A stretch of 64,000 nt of DNA, from contig JAPTYO010000023.1 in NCBI GenBank assembly GCA_036873135.1, forward strand, positions 1,499,834 to 1,563,833. The letters are read 5' to 3'. The notes under the pieces are model-generated. The model had not been told where the DNA came from. It did no database searches and saw nothing but the letters and a program-made list of their open reading frames with translations. Numbering within the stretch: position 1 is the first letter of the stretch; every line of letters begins with the position of its first letter. This DNA is from Clarkia xantiana subsp. parviflora (taxonomy: Eukaryota > Streptophyta > Magnoliopsida > Myrtales > Onagraceae). The translations under genes were made by a program, and so were the position numbers. Positions 1-13,449 of this stretch are shown in pieces.

Positions 1-3000
1 GGTGGGAGTTTCTATGGATACAAGTTCAAGCTCTCAGTTGTTGCCCGAGTCTGAGATTGTTGATGCACCAGCTGCTTCCAGAGATACAGATGAATCTGAT
101 ACTGCTGATGCTTTAGCTTCTGTTAGCAATACAAGTTCCCTTGATGGCCATGACAAATTTGCATCCGAGTCAAGTTATGAACTCAAAGAGAAATTTGTCA
201 GCGAATATTCCACTGATGACAGTCCCCAGATTGCTGTTGCGGATGAAAGCGATGATGGATCATTAAACACTGGTAGTGTGGGTTCATCATTCGTAGCTGT
301 GGGTTTATCAGTGAGCTCACCGTTAGAGAATTTAGAGAAAGAACAGCTCATTCCCAAAAATGAAATCCTGAAAACATCTCTTCCTTTGGAGGAAATTATT
401 GAACAAGGTAAAATATTTCAGATTTCTGCTGATGGAATTATTTCAACCACAGAAATGCATAATTCAGCTAAAACCTGTTCATTTGGAACTATTTCCATGG
501 CAGCTTCAGCTTATACATTTGTGAACGAACAAGATAAAAGTGGCCACGATGGGATACAAGTGATTATATCTGAATCTCCAAGCTCTTCAAACTTATTTTC
601 ATCTGCTGGCATACCTGCCCCAACAGAACTTTATGAGGTTTTACGAGTTACCCCCGGAAAAGTGTTAGTTAATCCCGCTGTCGATCAAGTTCAAGGGCAG
701 GCTCTAGCAGCATTGCAAGCCATGAAGGTGCTTCTATGTGATCATTTGTAGCTTATTGCTATGCTTTGGAATATAATAAATGAGAATCACTACGTTAAAG
801 AATTTTCTCAGATGAAACTTATATTTGTTTACATAATTCAAACGATGTTTCCTTCTTGGATGTGCATGTCTAGCATAGCAATGTTTCCTTGCTTTTGAAT
901 CAGCAAAGTTAAAGTAAACTTGTTAGGAACATCATTAGTATTTGGTTGCTTTTCTAAGCTTTACTGTACTTCAAAATAAAATTTCTAGCATTTAAATGGT
1001 GATTCTTATAATTTTTCTGATGTATGAAGTAGATTTGACTGCTGTGTTTTTCTTCAGAACTTATCTTGTAGATGGTTCTGTTTTCACATGATGTCTCTCT
1101 GAGAGAAAATACTCTGCTCTTCTTTTCAGGTCATAGAAGCTGATGTCCAGCCTGGAGATCTTTGTACACGTCGTGCATATGCCAGATGGTTGGTTACTGC
1201 AAGCAATGCTCTTTCACGGTATCTAGTTTCCCATACTTCTGTTTTCTTCCGATAATATATTTATATGAGCAGAATGCTTATCGCAATTTATACCCTTTTA
1301 GAAACACAACTTCAAAAGTTTATCCGGCAATGTACATAGAGAACGTGACTGAACTTGCATTTGATGATATTACCGAGCAAGACCCTGATTTTGCGTCCAT
1401 TCAAGGTTAGTCTTGGTATTCACTTATATATCTCCAATTCTTTTGTGGTACCTTTGACACATATAATTTATTGGAACCTGGAAAAACCAGGTTTGGCAGA
1501 AGCTGGGCTTATATCAAGTAAGCTTTCAAGAAGAGATCTGCTTTCTTCTAGTGCTGATGATGATACTCCATATTTTTTCTATCCAGAAAGGTGAGTTATT
1601 CCCAAAAAAACCCCTCCTAAAGGTTGAGATATACGTTAGTGTTGATCCAAAATAATTGTAAAATGATGCATTGTTCACAATATGTATAAGAGGAGGTTTC
1701 TAATTTTCCTCTCTACTATTATATTAATCCTCTACTCAACGTCTAGCCATTATATTCATTTCTCTTCTATCCTGTCAAATTATGATCCCTTTTTCTTCTA
1801 ATAAGCACAGATAACTTCTGCCACCCTGTAAGTGTCTCAGCGAAGGCATTTGTCAGGTTAAAAGATTTTGAAAATGGGAGTGGATTAGAAAATACAAATT
1901 GAGAGTCTCTTGCATAAATTGTGTAGCCAGTTCAAATATGTAAGATTTACTGATCCAATTATTGGTCTTATGTGTAAAAGCCCCTTATCACGCCAAGATT
2001 TAGTATCTTGGAAGATGGCCCTGGAGAAGAAAGGACTACTTGAAGCTAATAGAGAGGTGCATAAACTTTATTTTCTAGAATCTAATTTATGTATTTCTGC
2101 GAATGTTAAGCTTGTACAAGGGTCTTTCTCTAACAAAATTATCTCCAATCAAAAGGTTCTGCACCGAGTTTCTGGATTTATAGACGTAGACAAGATTCAC
2201 CCTGATGCATGCCCTGCCATTGTAGCTGACTTGTCAAATGCAGAACAGGGAATAATAGCTCTTGCTTTCGGTGAGTTTTACTTGACTGCTTAAAGTTCTT
2301 CAGTAAAGTATGTGATTGAGCTTGATAGTAATGATTCCATTTTTTTGTCATTTTGTTTGGGGAAAGGTTTCACTAAATTATTCCAGCCTGACAAACCGGT
2401 TACGAAGGCCCAAGCTGCTGTGGCTCTTGCAACTGGTGAAGCTTTAGATGGAGTCAGCGAGGAACTCACACGTATCGAGGCAGAGTCAATGGCAGAGAAT
2501 GCCGTGGCTGCACATAGCGCCTTAGTCGCTCAAGTCGAGAAAGATGTCCATGCAACTTTCGAGAACATGCTTTCATTAGAAAGGGAAAAGATCGATGCCG
2601 TGGAGAAGATGGCGGAAGAAGCAAAAACTGAATTGGAAAAGCTAAGAGCCAAGAGGGAAGAAGACAACACGGCAATGCTGAAGGAACGAGCTTCTGTTGA
2701 CTCAGAATTGGAGATCCTCTCTCGTCTACGTAAGGAAGTAGAAGAGCAACTTGAAAGTCTTATGAGTCAGAAATTCGAGATATCTTATGAAAAAGAGAGG
2801 GCTAACCAACTGAGGATTGACACGGAAAGGGAAAACCAGGAAATTGCTCGCCTGCAATATGATCTCGAGGTCGAACGAAAAGCTTTGTCAATGGCCAGGT
2901 ATGGAACTAATTTTGCTCTTCTTAGAAGCAAATATGATTGAAATCTGAACCTATTGTCACTCTGCTTTTATTGGGTGCATCATTTTGCTGATTAAGTCAT

Positions 3001-4030
3001 GCCTTAACCTATCATCTTAAGATTTTAGGACAGTTGGTTAACTTGTTAGTCTTAACTTTCACATGGTATCAGAGCGCGCAAGTTTAGACCATTATGTTTA
3101 GACCCAATTGAGGTCGACCGAGGCGACCCATTATGTTTAAACCCAATTGAGGTGGTTGGCTGAGGTGGCCGGGCTGAAAACTCGAACCAAGTGAGGTCAT
3201 GGCCGAGGTGGCTAGGAGGATGTTAATATGTAGTATAAGAGTGTGCTGAAGCCTTCACCCACAAGTTCGGACTTAACATTAAATCAGAGCCGCCGAGTTT
3301 AAACTCATATTGAAGTATAAAGACTAAGTCACGCCTTAACCTATCACCTTAAGATTTCAGGACAATTGGTTAAGTGGTTTGTCTTAACATCCATGTAACT
3401 AAATTGATTTGCTTAATGCTTTCATGTAACTGTCACATGTGTGCAATCAACGACACGTTTATTGTAGAAGCCAGCATCGTTTTCACTTTGTTATGCAGTT
3501 GAAAGTTCAGTATGTTTTTTGTCAAGAAGTTCGATTTATTTTTTCTAAAACATTCAAATGCTTGAACCAAACCCAGGTCATGGGCTGAAGACGAGGCCAA
3601 GCGAGCAAGAGAACACACAAAAGCACTCGAGGAAGCGAGAGACCGTTGGGAGAGAAAAGGCCTCAAAATAGTCGTCGACAGTGACCTTCAACAAGAAGAC
3701 GACACCTGGCAGAACGCAGCAAAAGACTTCTCAGTCGAAAGCACCGTGACCCGAGCCGAAACACTCACCGAGAAGCTCCAATCCATGGCAGCCACTCTTC
3801 AGGGCAAATCAAAAGACCTTATCAACACCATCATAGCAAGAATCTCTTTATTGATATCAAACTTGAAGCAGTGGTCTGTTACTGCTGCAAATAGAGCTGA
3901 AGAGCTGAAGAATACTGCCATTGTTAAAGCTAGAACATCAGCTGAAGAGTTGCAGGGCCGGGCAAAACGACTTGCAGATGATTGCCGGGGAGGAGTCGAG
4001 AAACTCGGTCAGAGATTCAAGGCTGCTTAG
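1..4030 (+). CDS. SLH-domain, coiled-coil chloroplast protein, 5'-truncated (8 exons)
   Basis: Resembles the plant SLH-domain proteins At5g23890/At5g52410, predicted to be plastid-located and of unestablished function. Exons: to 727, 1130-1218, 1302-1405, 1491-1590, 1981-2056, 2156-2270, 2367-2898, 3577-4030. All joins are GT-AG; from base 2 the sum is 732 codons ending in TAG. The first ~240 residues are Ser/Asp/Glu-rich and look disordered. Exons 2-6 encode SLH-like modules, with FDDI in exon 3 and GFIDVDKIHPDA in exon 6, each followed by helix-forming sequence. Exons 7-8 encode a ~200-residue E/K/R-rich coiled coil, then an amphipathic stretch (NTIIARISLLISNL) near the C terminus that could touch membrane. 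The start codon and any transit peptide lie left of the window. The last intron holds a TRIM-like element. The family call is from memory of the conserved blocks; the exon structure is read directly. Confidence 0.88.
2987..3389 (+). mobile_element. TRIM-like miniature LTR retroelement in last SLH-gene intron
   Basis: A complete-looking 3' LTR runs 3221-3389 (169 bp), starting TGTTAATATG and ending CTTAACA. It is preceded by a purine tract (GGCTAGGAGGA). A 5'-truncated copy of the LTR end lies at about 2987-3063, sharing 'gccttaacctatca' and 'cttaagat' with it. Directly after that copy comes a primer-binding site for initiator tRNA-Met (TGGTATCAGAGC, from 3064). The ~157-bp interior has no coding capacity. 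LTR-PBS-short interior-PPT-LTR is the TRIM layout. The element is sense-oriented in a 678-bp intron and does not disturb the splice sites. Confidence 0.72.
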
Positions 4031-5088
4031 TGATGTAAGTTTTCTCTATCCTTTAGTTATTACAGCTTAGAGATTCTTGCTGAGGTGATAGATCTGAGCT
4101 CAGAAAGAGAGACAGACAACTGTTGTTTTATCAAATGTTGTTGTGTTAAGTACAGTAAGGAATAAAGGCCCTGGTGTCTTTGTTGTTTTTTTGGTTATGA
4201 ATAAGGTTGTAAAATGAGAGAGGAGTTGCTGCAGTTCATGCAACCCTTTTGAGGGGTTTGATCAAATTACAATTCATACATTTCTCCTCTACAGCTCTAC
4301 TGCTATCATATTTTACCTGGGTTTTGGCATAATTACAAATTTGAACCCAACTTTGATTGTTTAAAATTAACTACTTGCGACTTTTAATAAGTTAAATTGT
4401 ACAGAAAATAAACATGTTCTGCCACATGTTACGAATTAGACGGTAAATTGAAATAATTGACCTCCAACCGTCTTTCATTTAAATGTCCAATTGAAGATAT
4501 AATCCGCTTCAATCTTTTTAACTTCTTAACTAATTCATATAAATACAAATTAAAAAATCTCACGTAAATAGAATCGGTGATGGTGGCCGGAATTAGAGGG
4601 GGCTATTTTAGAAAATTTTAAAATTATTCACTCACATGTTGATCAAGTGACCACAATTCGTCCAATTTAACCTTAAAAATAGACGGAGACACCAAATAGC
4701 AACTAATATGAAATTTCGGATAGTCTTTGTAAACCTCAAACACCAAACGCACGCATGGGTCAAAATTGGGTCAGTTTTTAAGTTCTATTCCCTAAATTAA
4801 AATTGAAATAGCAATTTGTAAATAAATTAAAATTTTAACTAGACAATTTTAAAAAACCAAAAATCAATTTGTGATTGGGTCAGTGTTTGTGTAACAATTT
4901 GGTTACTAAGCTATACTTAAAATATTAGACTTCCAACTGAATCAAATATAACTGCTAATATCTTCCCAGCAAAAGGAGCAAATTTCTGAACTTGTCTTAC
5001 AGCAGAACATTTAACAATAGCTAAAGAGACTTCAATAGTCTGAATTTTAATTCCAAAACACAAGGAAATGCAGAATCCCATTGGCTCC
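4031..5088. other. Convergent spacer between SLH gene and eL36
   Basis: Holds the 3' UTR of the SLH gene (to about 4.3 kb) and of eL36 (from about 4.9 kb). Between them is AT-rich DNA with decayed foldback-type sequence: 'agacggagacacc' and 'cggatagtctttg' near 4681-4735 recall the arms of the elements at 22.6 and 53.7 kb. No open frame resembles a gene. Confidence 0.5.
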
Positions 5089-6641
<1,553 letters not shown>

Positions 6642-6787
6642 TTCCTGACAGAAAGTTCAAGTGAAGGATGTTAACCAACGGGTACAAAAATCGATATCAG
6701 CTCGAACGAAGAAAACAGCAGTCGAAGACGATGACGGCGACTGGCTACCTTGGAATTCTCTGTCTAGAATCTGAAGAGGACAATCAA

Positions 6788-6882
6788 AAACCCTAGTTCT
6801 CTATTTATATCTCCAATTAGGGTTCAATTACGTACCTCGACTGATATGATATATTATGGGCTCTTATTGTATTATTGGCCCA
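6788..6882 (-). promoter_or_regulatory. eL36 promoter: telo-box and site II motifs
   Basis: A telo-box (AAACCCTAG, 6788-6796), a TGGGCT site II motif (6857-6862) and GGCCCA (6877-6882, TGGGCC on the minus strand) lie 150-240 bp upstream of the eL36 ATG. The telo-box plus site II combination is well known in plant ribosomal protein promoters, where TCP-type factors act; activity here is inferred. Confidence 0.6.
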
Positions 6883-7419
6883 ATAAAAAACTAGTCCAGA
6901 ATAGATACCAGAAGAGATAAAATCATGGTAGTCTTGATCTATGCCATGCTTTTTTAATTCTCATATATCATAGAACCATGGACTATTTTAACATATAAGT
7001 TTAAAATCAATTTAAACTTTTGAGTTTAATTGTGTATATTATTGTAATAATCAACGGTTTTGAACTTTAAAATGATATATATTTTTTTTTATAATTATTA
7101 AATAATTTTAATAAATATTAGACACTAGTCTGCGCTACGTGCGTGCGCACAGTTTTTTCGTGGTGATGATATATGACATGATCAAGTCAACTGTGAGGAT
7201 GAGCCGAATTTAATGATAGTACATAAATTAAGTCCATAAGACCCATTTCACTTATCATATCATTATATTGATCTATCTAAGTTTGATCCTTTCTCTGTCC
7301 CCCTTCCTTTTCACTATGCGCCCGAATATCGTTAAGATCTCCTACACAAATCAATGGTCCCGTTCTTCGTCTCGCTAATCGTTTAATTTCTCGCTAATCA
7401 ACATGTCCCAAATTTCTAT

Positions 7420-7690
7420 TTTTTTCAGTTTGGTCCTCAAATTTATTGTCCTAAGTTTTTATTTTTGCAATTTAGCCCTTAAACATTTTCAACCGCATTC
7501 TAGGGCTAAATTGACATAGCTATAGTCCGACTCATGCTAAGTCACTATTTAACGGTAAAACTAACGGATGCACCAAAACTGGTACAAATTGCAAACATAT
7601 TGCACAAAAAGTATTAAAAAAAAAAATTTGCGCCGAAAGCCAAAATCGTCAAACCTGTTGTACCAAAAACCTATTAACCCATTACCAAAT
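7420..7690. repeat. One arm of the GGGTTAA foldback family
   Basis: Contains 'gcaatttagcccttaaac', 'actatttaacgg', 'ctaacggatgcacc' and 'gcaaacatattgcac', then ends at 'acctattaaccc'. These are the arm motifs of the foldback elements at 12.7, 30.9 and 40.5 kb. Only one arm is clear here. Confidence 0.5.
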
Positions 7691-8025
7691 TATCCATACA
7701 CAAAGTCTAGATTTAGCTAGAAAATAGATAATAAAACCCTAAATAGAGGGAGGAACTGGAACTATTATTGTGACAAATGTACAAAAATGAGAGCTATGTC
7801 ATAATCCACAATACTGCAACAACTAGAATGTGCATGTGTATGACCAACAAAACAAAGCAGCGCCCACCAAAAACTTGATGGTGGAGAGTCTGACTAAATT
7901 GATGAACTTTTTTGCTTCATCACCATATTCCTGCACAACAAAAGAAAATACCCACAATTTCTATTCAAAAATCTCTAAACTAGTCATCTATCTGGAACCC
8001 ACTTGGAAAAGTAATATGGCTAAAA

Positions 8026-8170
8026 TGCAATTGAGTTTATTTCAACTTCATTTCTCAGTCGTTAGATCATTAGAGAGGATCAATCAGAATTCATGAGAGA
8101 TAAAAAGTATTTTTTACACATGCATAATCTGATGGCTGAGAAATCAAGTTGAAATAAACTCGAGTTTATT
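8026..8170. repeat. Short inverted repeat (MITE-like)
   Basis: The left arm 'gagtttatttcaacttcatt' with 'tctcagtcgttagatca' is mirrored by 'taatctgatggctgagaaat' and 'caagttgaaataaactc'. Arms are ~40 bp around a ~60-bp loop. No target duplication was identified. Confidence 0.55.
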
Positions 8171-9240
8171 TTAACCGAACCCTTACACAAAACACTTTGT
8201 TTCCTTCTTTGTGAACCATGTAGTGTTTTTTCTAAAATCTTTTGGCCAAACAGATATGAAAACACAGGCAGCTAAGGAGCTAATAGAAAACCCTTCAACA
8301 GATACCCAGAAGAACAGATATCATGGTTCTGCAGAATGCACAAGATGAGGCTAACCTGAGAATCATCAGCAGTTGGGAGTGTTTGGTTAGCCAATCTTCC
8401 ATGAGCAGCCTCAACATACTTTAGTTTTTTCTAGCATGCACAATCCCGATCCTACATTGCACGAGAAAATACAAAACGAACCAGGAAAAGTAAATTTCTA
8501 GAAATGGCACATTCTCAGAAAACCTGCCATCAACCCTGTTTTAGCAACATGGAGTCATGTACTCCAGAAATAGCCAAAGTGGCGAAAATAAAGAACAAAG
8601 ACTACAAACAGATTACAAACTAAAAGTTGTAATAATGTTTATGCATCATCAGGAGAGGGTCAGGCTTAGGTCTTGTTGTGTTTCTGTTCAATTCTCCTAG
8701 CATGCATCAAGAGTTTATATGCAGCAAAAAAGTACTGATACATTATATCTCAGATGGACATATTTATAGCTTATCTAATGCTTAAAAGCTCTTCATGGCT
8801 GTACTAGAAGTTTCAAGATGCAATGGAGAACCAAATGATAAGTGTATGTGGATGTACCTATAGCAATTATCACAACAGACCCAGTCATAGGTGCATGTGA
8901 TATGTTTAGGGGCAGCACCTTGAAATGTATATGCATCACCGTCTGTAAAAGTAAGATGCAGAGGAGCAGAAACCTTAAATTAGGTCTTGTCATTAGGTTT
9001 CGCATTTTCCAACATTGTCTTGGGGTTGTCGTCAATCGTCATCATCATATACAGGCAAATTTTGATCGAAACGTCAGTTGTTTGATGGAAACAAATCTCA
9101 AAACTTTGCACCTTAGGAATTTGGTGAGTAGACAACAATTGCAGCCTCGTATAAACTATCGAACAAACGCCAACATGCAAAATCTTTTGGCCTCGTTAAG
9201 GGTACTCGTATTCTTCGGCCCTTCAAAAGAGTTTGTGGAT

Positions 9241-9726
9241 GAACATCCGTGCTTCTGAACCTTCAGCTTCATACGTAAAATCAATTCAAAGGCTGGTGGT
9301 TCTTGGTTGTCATTACCGAACTTCAGTGACCAGTTTCCCTATCAACATAGAAACTTGATCAGACCAGATATCACAATAGATACCAAATTAAGTCCAGAAT
9401 AAAGGAATTAAAGAAACCACAAAGAGTAATTACTACAGTTTTTAATTGTCAAGATGTTTGCACTAGCTTCGATGTAAATTCCTACAGTTATCATATCTTA
9501 TTCGGCTATTTCTCCTTTCTTTGAGACAGGATGTGCATCATAGAGTTAGGAAAACATAATACCCTATTGACTGCACATGTGCGCATGACAGACAAATACT
9601 ATGACGAAAATGAAATTCAAAGTAACGAATGTGGATACATACATTACATTCTTCACTTGTGTTGGTAATGGTGACAGCTCTGGTGGATCGAATGGAACAT
9701 CCGCATAATTTTTCCAGATGCCAGCA
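9241..9726 (-). other. 3' flank of the PPR gene
   Basis: Likely carries the 3' UTR of the PPR gene. No second gene is visible. Confidence 0.35.
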
Positions 9727-11184
9727 TTAACTTCTCCGTAAGCTCTTGAACTTGTGAATTAGATGGATATATCGGCCCTTGTCCACCATCCGCCTTATGA
9801 CTTCATTAGCTTGATTTTTCTTTCCAGCTTTTCTAAGATACATCTCTAATGTCTTGTATACACGAAAATTAGGACTGCATCCCCTTGATTCCATTTCATC
9901 AAACAGGCTACATGCCTCAGCAAATTTCCCAGCCATACAAAACCCACGAATCAACGAGTGATAGGTGAATACGTTAGGCAGCTTTCCTTGCATAATCATA
10001 TCATCAAACATTTCCTTGGCATTTTTAAGCTTCCCTGCCACCACATATCCTGTAATCATGACGTTGTAACACACCACATCAGGAATGCATCCATCCGTAA
10101 TCATTTGATCAAAGATGTTCTTGCAGTCGTCTAAATTCCCAGCCCGACTCAATCCATCCAACAATGATGTGTAGTGAAGAACACTAGGCTGAGGGCCCTC
10201 CATCTTCATGAAATTTACAAGGCGAAAAGCCTCATCTCGTCTATTGCTTTTGCCAAGAAAATGAAGTACTATGTTGTATGTGTGAATATCAGGAGAAAAA
10301 CTACTAATGCCTGTCAGAATTTTCCTAAACTCCTGGTCCTTGTCTAATCTACACTTTGCACATAAAAGAACATTGTAAGTAAATATGTCAGGGGTACAGC
10401 CGGCCTCAAGCATTTTGTCGTAAACCCACTCAATCAATCTATATTGGTTCAATGTGACAAGGCTATGTAAAATAGCATTGTACGAATTCTTGAATGGCCT
10501 ATAGTTAAACTTATCAGACCTAATGAATGTCTCCACAACTTTCCGGGCTACACTGCCCTCACCAGAGGCACGTATCAAGATATTAAATGTCAAAGCGGTC
10601 ATCGGAAATCCATTTTTTACCATCTCTTTCGCTAATCTAACGATTTCCCCAAACTCTTCACAAGCTGCAAAGATCTTCATCATTAGATGATATCCATTGG
10701 CTGTATGTCTGTAATTGTCTTGTGTGCAGCACCACCTGAAGAACTTATTCCCCAAATCAGCACATCTGTCCTTGTTAACTTCTTCTGTGCTTCTAAGAAT
10801 ACCAGAAAGGACTTCCCTCACGAGCAGCTCCGAAACTCTCACACGAAGCTCTACCAGTGATGCTTTTGTATCTACTCCTGGCCCATCTTGTTCAAGCACT
10901 TCAAGAACTCGTCCGGCATCAATTCTTACATTCTCGAGTAATCGCTGCCTTACCCCGAACTTTTTATTCCTTAATCCCTCATATTCATTCAAGATAGGCG
11001 TGTCATCAATGAATGAATCAGACTCCGAACCCACCCACATTTTCTTTAGCGGATCATCAACATCATCCATCCAATTACCCATCTTACCAACACAGAAGCT
11101 TCGAAAATATACCTTCTTATAGAAGCACACGCAAAATGAAAAATTTGACACTGTTCTCATACAAAACAGTGCTCTGTAGCTCAT
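9727..11184 (-). CDS. P-class pentatricopeptide repeat protein (At1g55630/At3g60050-like)
   Basis: Single-exon frame of 485 codons, typical of intron-poor plant PPR genes. PPR proteins bind organellar RNA. From about residue 163 to 476 there are roughly nine 35-residue P-type motifs; clear ones begin near FTYNVLLCAK (268), HTYNIVLHFL (301), VCYNVMITGY (371) and FTYHSLIRGF (406). The run ends without E, DYW or SMR domains (VIRRMVDKGRYIHLIHKF). Phrases such as YRPFKNSYNAILHSL and RGFCMAGKFAEACSLFDEM match my memory of the At1g55630/At3g60050 group. The N terminus is Arg/Cys/Phe-rich and almost acid-free for ~36 residues, compatible with mitochondrial import; Met 9 or Met 35 could also be the start. 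The target RNA cannot be inferred. Site II motifs lie upstream. Confidence 0.93.
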   Translation of the reverse strand: MSYRALFCMRTVSNFSFCVCFYKKVYFRSFCVGKMGNWMDDVDDPLKKMWVGSESDSFIDDTPILNEYEGLRNKKFGVRQRLLENVRIDAGRVLEVLEQDGPGVDTKASLVELRVRVSELLVREVLSGILRSTEEVNKDRCADLGNKFFRWCCTQDNYRHTANGYHLMMKIFAACEEFGEIVRLAKEMVKNGFPMTALTFNILIRASGEGSVARKVVETFIRSDKFNYRPFKNSYNAILHSLVTLNQYRLIEWVYDKMLEAGCTPDIFTYNVLLCAKCRLDKDQEFRKILTGISSFSPDIHTYNIVLHFLGKSNRRDEAFRLVNFMKMEGPQPSVLHYTSLLDGLSRAGNLDDCKNIFDQMITDGCIPDVVCYNVMITGYVVAGKLKNAKEMFDDMIMQGKLPNVFTYHSLIRGFCMAGKFAEACSLFDEMESRGCSPNFRVYKTLEMYLRKAGKKNQANEVIRRMVDKGRYIHLIHKFKSLRRS

Positions 11185-11640
11185 TATTTGTGTCTACCTC
11201 AGATCTCCGCATCTCCATGTTATTTCCTTAACCTTGCAGCTACAGAAGAATACGATCGCTCCAGCAGACAAACGAACCAAGGCAGGTTACAGAGCTTGAT
11301 TCCTATAAACACAGAGTTACGCATTAAACAGAGGAATGAATCAGAGGGAGAGGAATCTTCCATTGTCGTGAAACGCGACAATGAGAGGGTGGCGGCCGGC
11401 GCGCCACCTTAAACCCTACTTCGCGGGGCTATTGCATTTACAGGAAGAGCGGGCTTAGCAGTTGTGCGGATTGCATCAGAATCCAGCCACGGATTTATGG
11501 TGTCACCGTGGGTTTTGAGGGAGACGGCGCCGGCGAGGACTGGCGGTAACAGAGACGATGACGGTGGTGGCGGTGAAGGTGTGTGTAGACAGACTTAGAG
11601 AGGTTTAGTTGTGAGAGGAACTTTGTAGCAACTGTATGAG
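11185..11640 (-). other. GC-rich leader region of the PPR gene
   Basis: The 11.35-11.6 kb stretch is clearly GC-richer than its surroundings (for example 'ggcggccggcgcgccacc'). It has no long frame that continues the PPR protein and is best read as 5' UTR and core promoter. Confidence 0.45.
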
Positions 11641-11650
11641 GCCCTCTTAA

Positions 11651-11689
11651 TGGGCTGAAATGGGCCTCTTAATGGGCCTGAAATGGGCG
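11651..11689 (-). promoter_or_regulatory. Cluster of four site II-like motifs upstream of the PPR gene
   Basis: TGGGCT (11651), TGGGCC (11661), TGGGCC (11673) and TGGGCG (11684) occur within 39 bp at 10-12-bp spacing. TGGGCY site II elements are known from promoters of plant genes for organelle biogenesis and translation, including many PPR genes. The near-helical spacing is notable; function is inferred. Confidence 0.55.
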
Positions 11690-11726
11690 GTGAAAAATGG
11701 ATAATTATGATTTTTCACGTTATTTA

Positions 11727-12143
11727 GAGCATCCACAATGGTTTTACATAAAATGTATTCTTTAAAGTTGCCACGTAGACATTTATGTACACTTTAAGTA
11801 ATACGTAAAGTTAAGACACACGTAGAAAATATTTTCTCTGCAATCGTATTACTTAAACATATTCCTTAAATATATTTTATTATTAGATTTTCCAACAACC
11901 ACCAATAAGATATTAGCATTAATTATAAAATGAATTAATTTATAATAAAAAATTGGTTACGTAATACATAGTGCATTACTTAAATTTAAGGAATGCTTTA
12001 TGTAAAAACATAAATTTACGTGTGGGTCCATCTTTAAGGAATGCTATGTAAAACCACTGTAGATAGTTTTTGTTGTTTTACTTAAATAAACATGTAAGAC
12101 CCACGTTTATGTAATCTTTACGTAATACCCATTGTGGATGCTC
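11727..12143. mobile_element. Tourist-like (PIF/Harbinger) MITE, copy 1
   Basis: 417-bp element with terminal inverted repeats beginning GAGCATCCACAATGGTTTTA and ending in ATTGTGGATGCTC. It is flanked by TTA on both sides (11724-11726, 12144-12146), the 3-bp target duplication of PIF/Harbinger elements. No transposase. The second copy at 43984 is also 417 bp. Confidence 0.88.
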
Positions 12144-12699
12144 TTAGTGCTATTTAGCTGATGAGTTTTATATATATATATATTATATATATAATTGTTA
12201 TAGCTATATTTTATATCTATAATTTTGGCCAAAAATAATAATTATATCTATAATGGTTATAGTTATATGGCTATAATTATATCTGTATTATATAATAATT
12301 AATGACTTACATAAATCCTAGCAATGAAATCTCACCGTTTATGTTTTTTTACCATCCATCATACTCATTCATTTTTTTTAGGGATGGAATTACGGATATA
12401 GTTATGAATTACGATTTTAAATTTAGTTATGAATAATGTTAGAAGAAATATCGATAAAAGAGTGTTGAAAAGCAGCGGTTATATTTACGATTATAGTACT
12501 AAAATATGTACTCATGAATCACGATGATGAGAAATTTGATTTAAATTAACTAAAGCAATATTTATTTTGGTTAATATACCAAATATTAACAAAATTAAAG
12601 TTAATTGACTACAAAGACAAGCATCATTTATTTTAGCAGGTGTTGGTGATGATACGTTAACAGATCAATTCAAACATTAGTTCTTTAAAAAAAAAAAAA
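12144..12699. other. AT-rich spacer
   Basis: Contains TA microsatellite sequence near 12.17-12.2 kb and a poly-A run near 12.69 kb. No gene or element is recognised. Confidence 0.5.
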
Positions 12700-13449
12700 A
12701 AAATTTAAAGGTTATATGTTTAGCCAATGTTGGCTTTTGGGATCATATAATTTTTTTATAAACTTTTGGTGTCATATGTTTGCATTTTACAGACTTTTGG
12801 TGTATCTATTAGTCAACGGGTAAGTTTGACCGTTAAATGATTTTATTTTGTTCAATTTAATCTATAATCTTATTCCGGCCACTGCCCAAAGTATTCCAGC
12901 CACCACATAAGTCCTCCGGCCGCCGCTTAAGGCCGGCCACCATCCAAGCTCACTGGTGACCACTGATCGGGATCGGACGGCTCTGATTAGAGCCGTCCAG
13001 CCCCAATTTGGCCACTGAGGGCCCAAATCGAAACTCTGTGGCTCAGGCTGGTGCCACAGAGCTCCAAATCGGAGCTAAGGGGCCCCAACCAGAGCCAAAG
13101 AGCTATGATCTGGAGCTCTGTGGCCCCGACCTAAGCCACAAAGCTCTGATCTGGGCCCTCGTTCAGACGGCTCTAATCGGAGCCGTTCGGCCCCAATTGG
13201 CAGTGGGCTTGAATCGTGGCCGACGACCTTGTGCGGTGGATGAAATACTTTGGCCATTGGCCGAAAGAAGATTAAAGACTAAATTGAACAAAATAAAATT
13301 ATTTAACGGTTAAACTTAACTGTTGACTAATAGATGCACCAAAAGTCTACAAAATGCAAACATATGACACCAAAGTTTACCAAAAATACATATAGCACCA
13401 TAAACCAACATTTGTCAAATATATTGCACCAAAAGATCATTTAACCCTA
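12700..13449. mobile_element. Foldback element with GC-rich core
   Basis: Inverted arms of ~200 bp (12700-12905 and 13230-13449) share 'gtcatatgtttgcatttt' with 'aaaatgcaaacatatgac', 'accgttaaatga' with 'ttaacggttaa', and 'ttttattttgttcaattta' with 'taaattgaacaaaataaaa'. The ~320-bp core is GC-rich and holds repeated GGAGCTCTGTGGC-type and 'gacggctctgat'-type words. The open frames across the core (13008-13313 and its antisense) follow this repeat and are not credible genes. Confidence 0.75.

Larger units (their letters stand above)
6890..9240. other. Intergenic DNA without a recognisable gene
   Basis: AT-rich spacer between eL36 and the PPR gene. Apart from a half-foldback element near 7.4-7.7 kb and a short inverted repeat near 8.1 kb it shows nothing I can name. 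Short open frames (for example 8842-9258) have no recognisable protein and no codon-use signal. Confidence 0.5.

Noticed and set aside
8842..9258. 138-codon plus-strand frame
   Set aside because: No recognisable domain, intergenic composition, overlapped by other meaningless frames.
13008..13313. 101-codon frame in GC-rich sequence
   Set aside because: Lies in the repetitive core of a foldback element and follows its repeated words.
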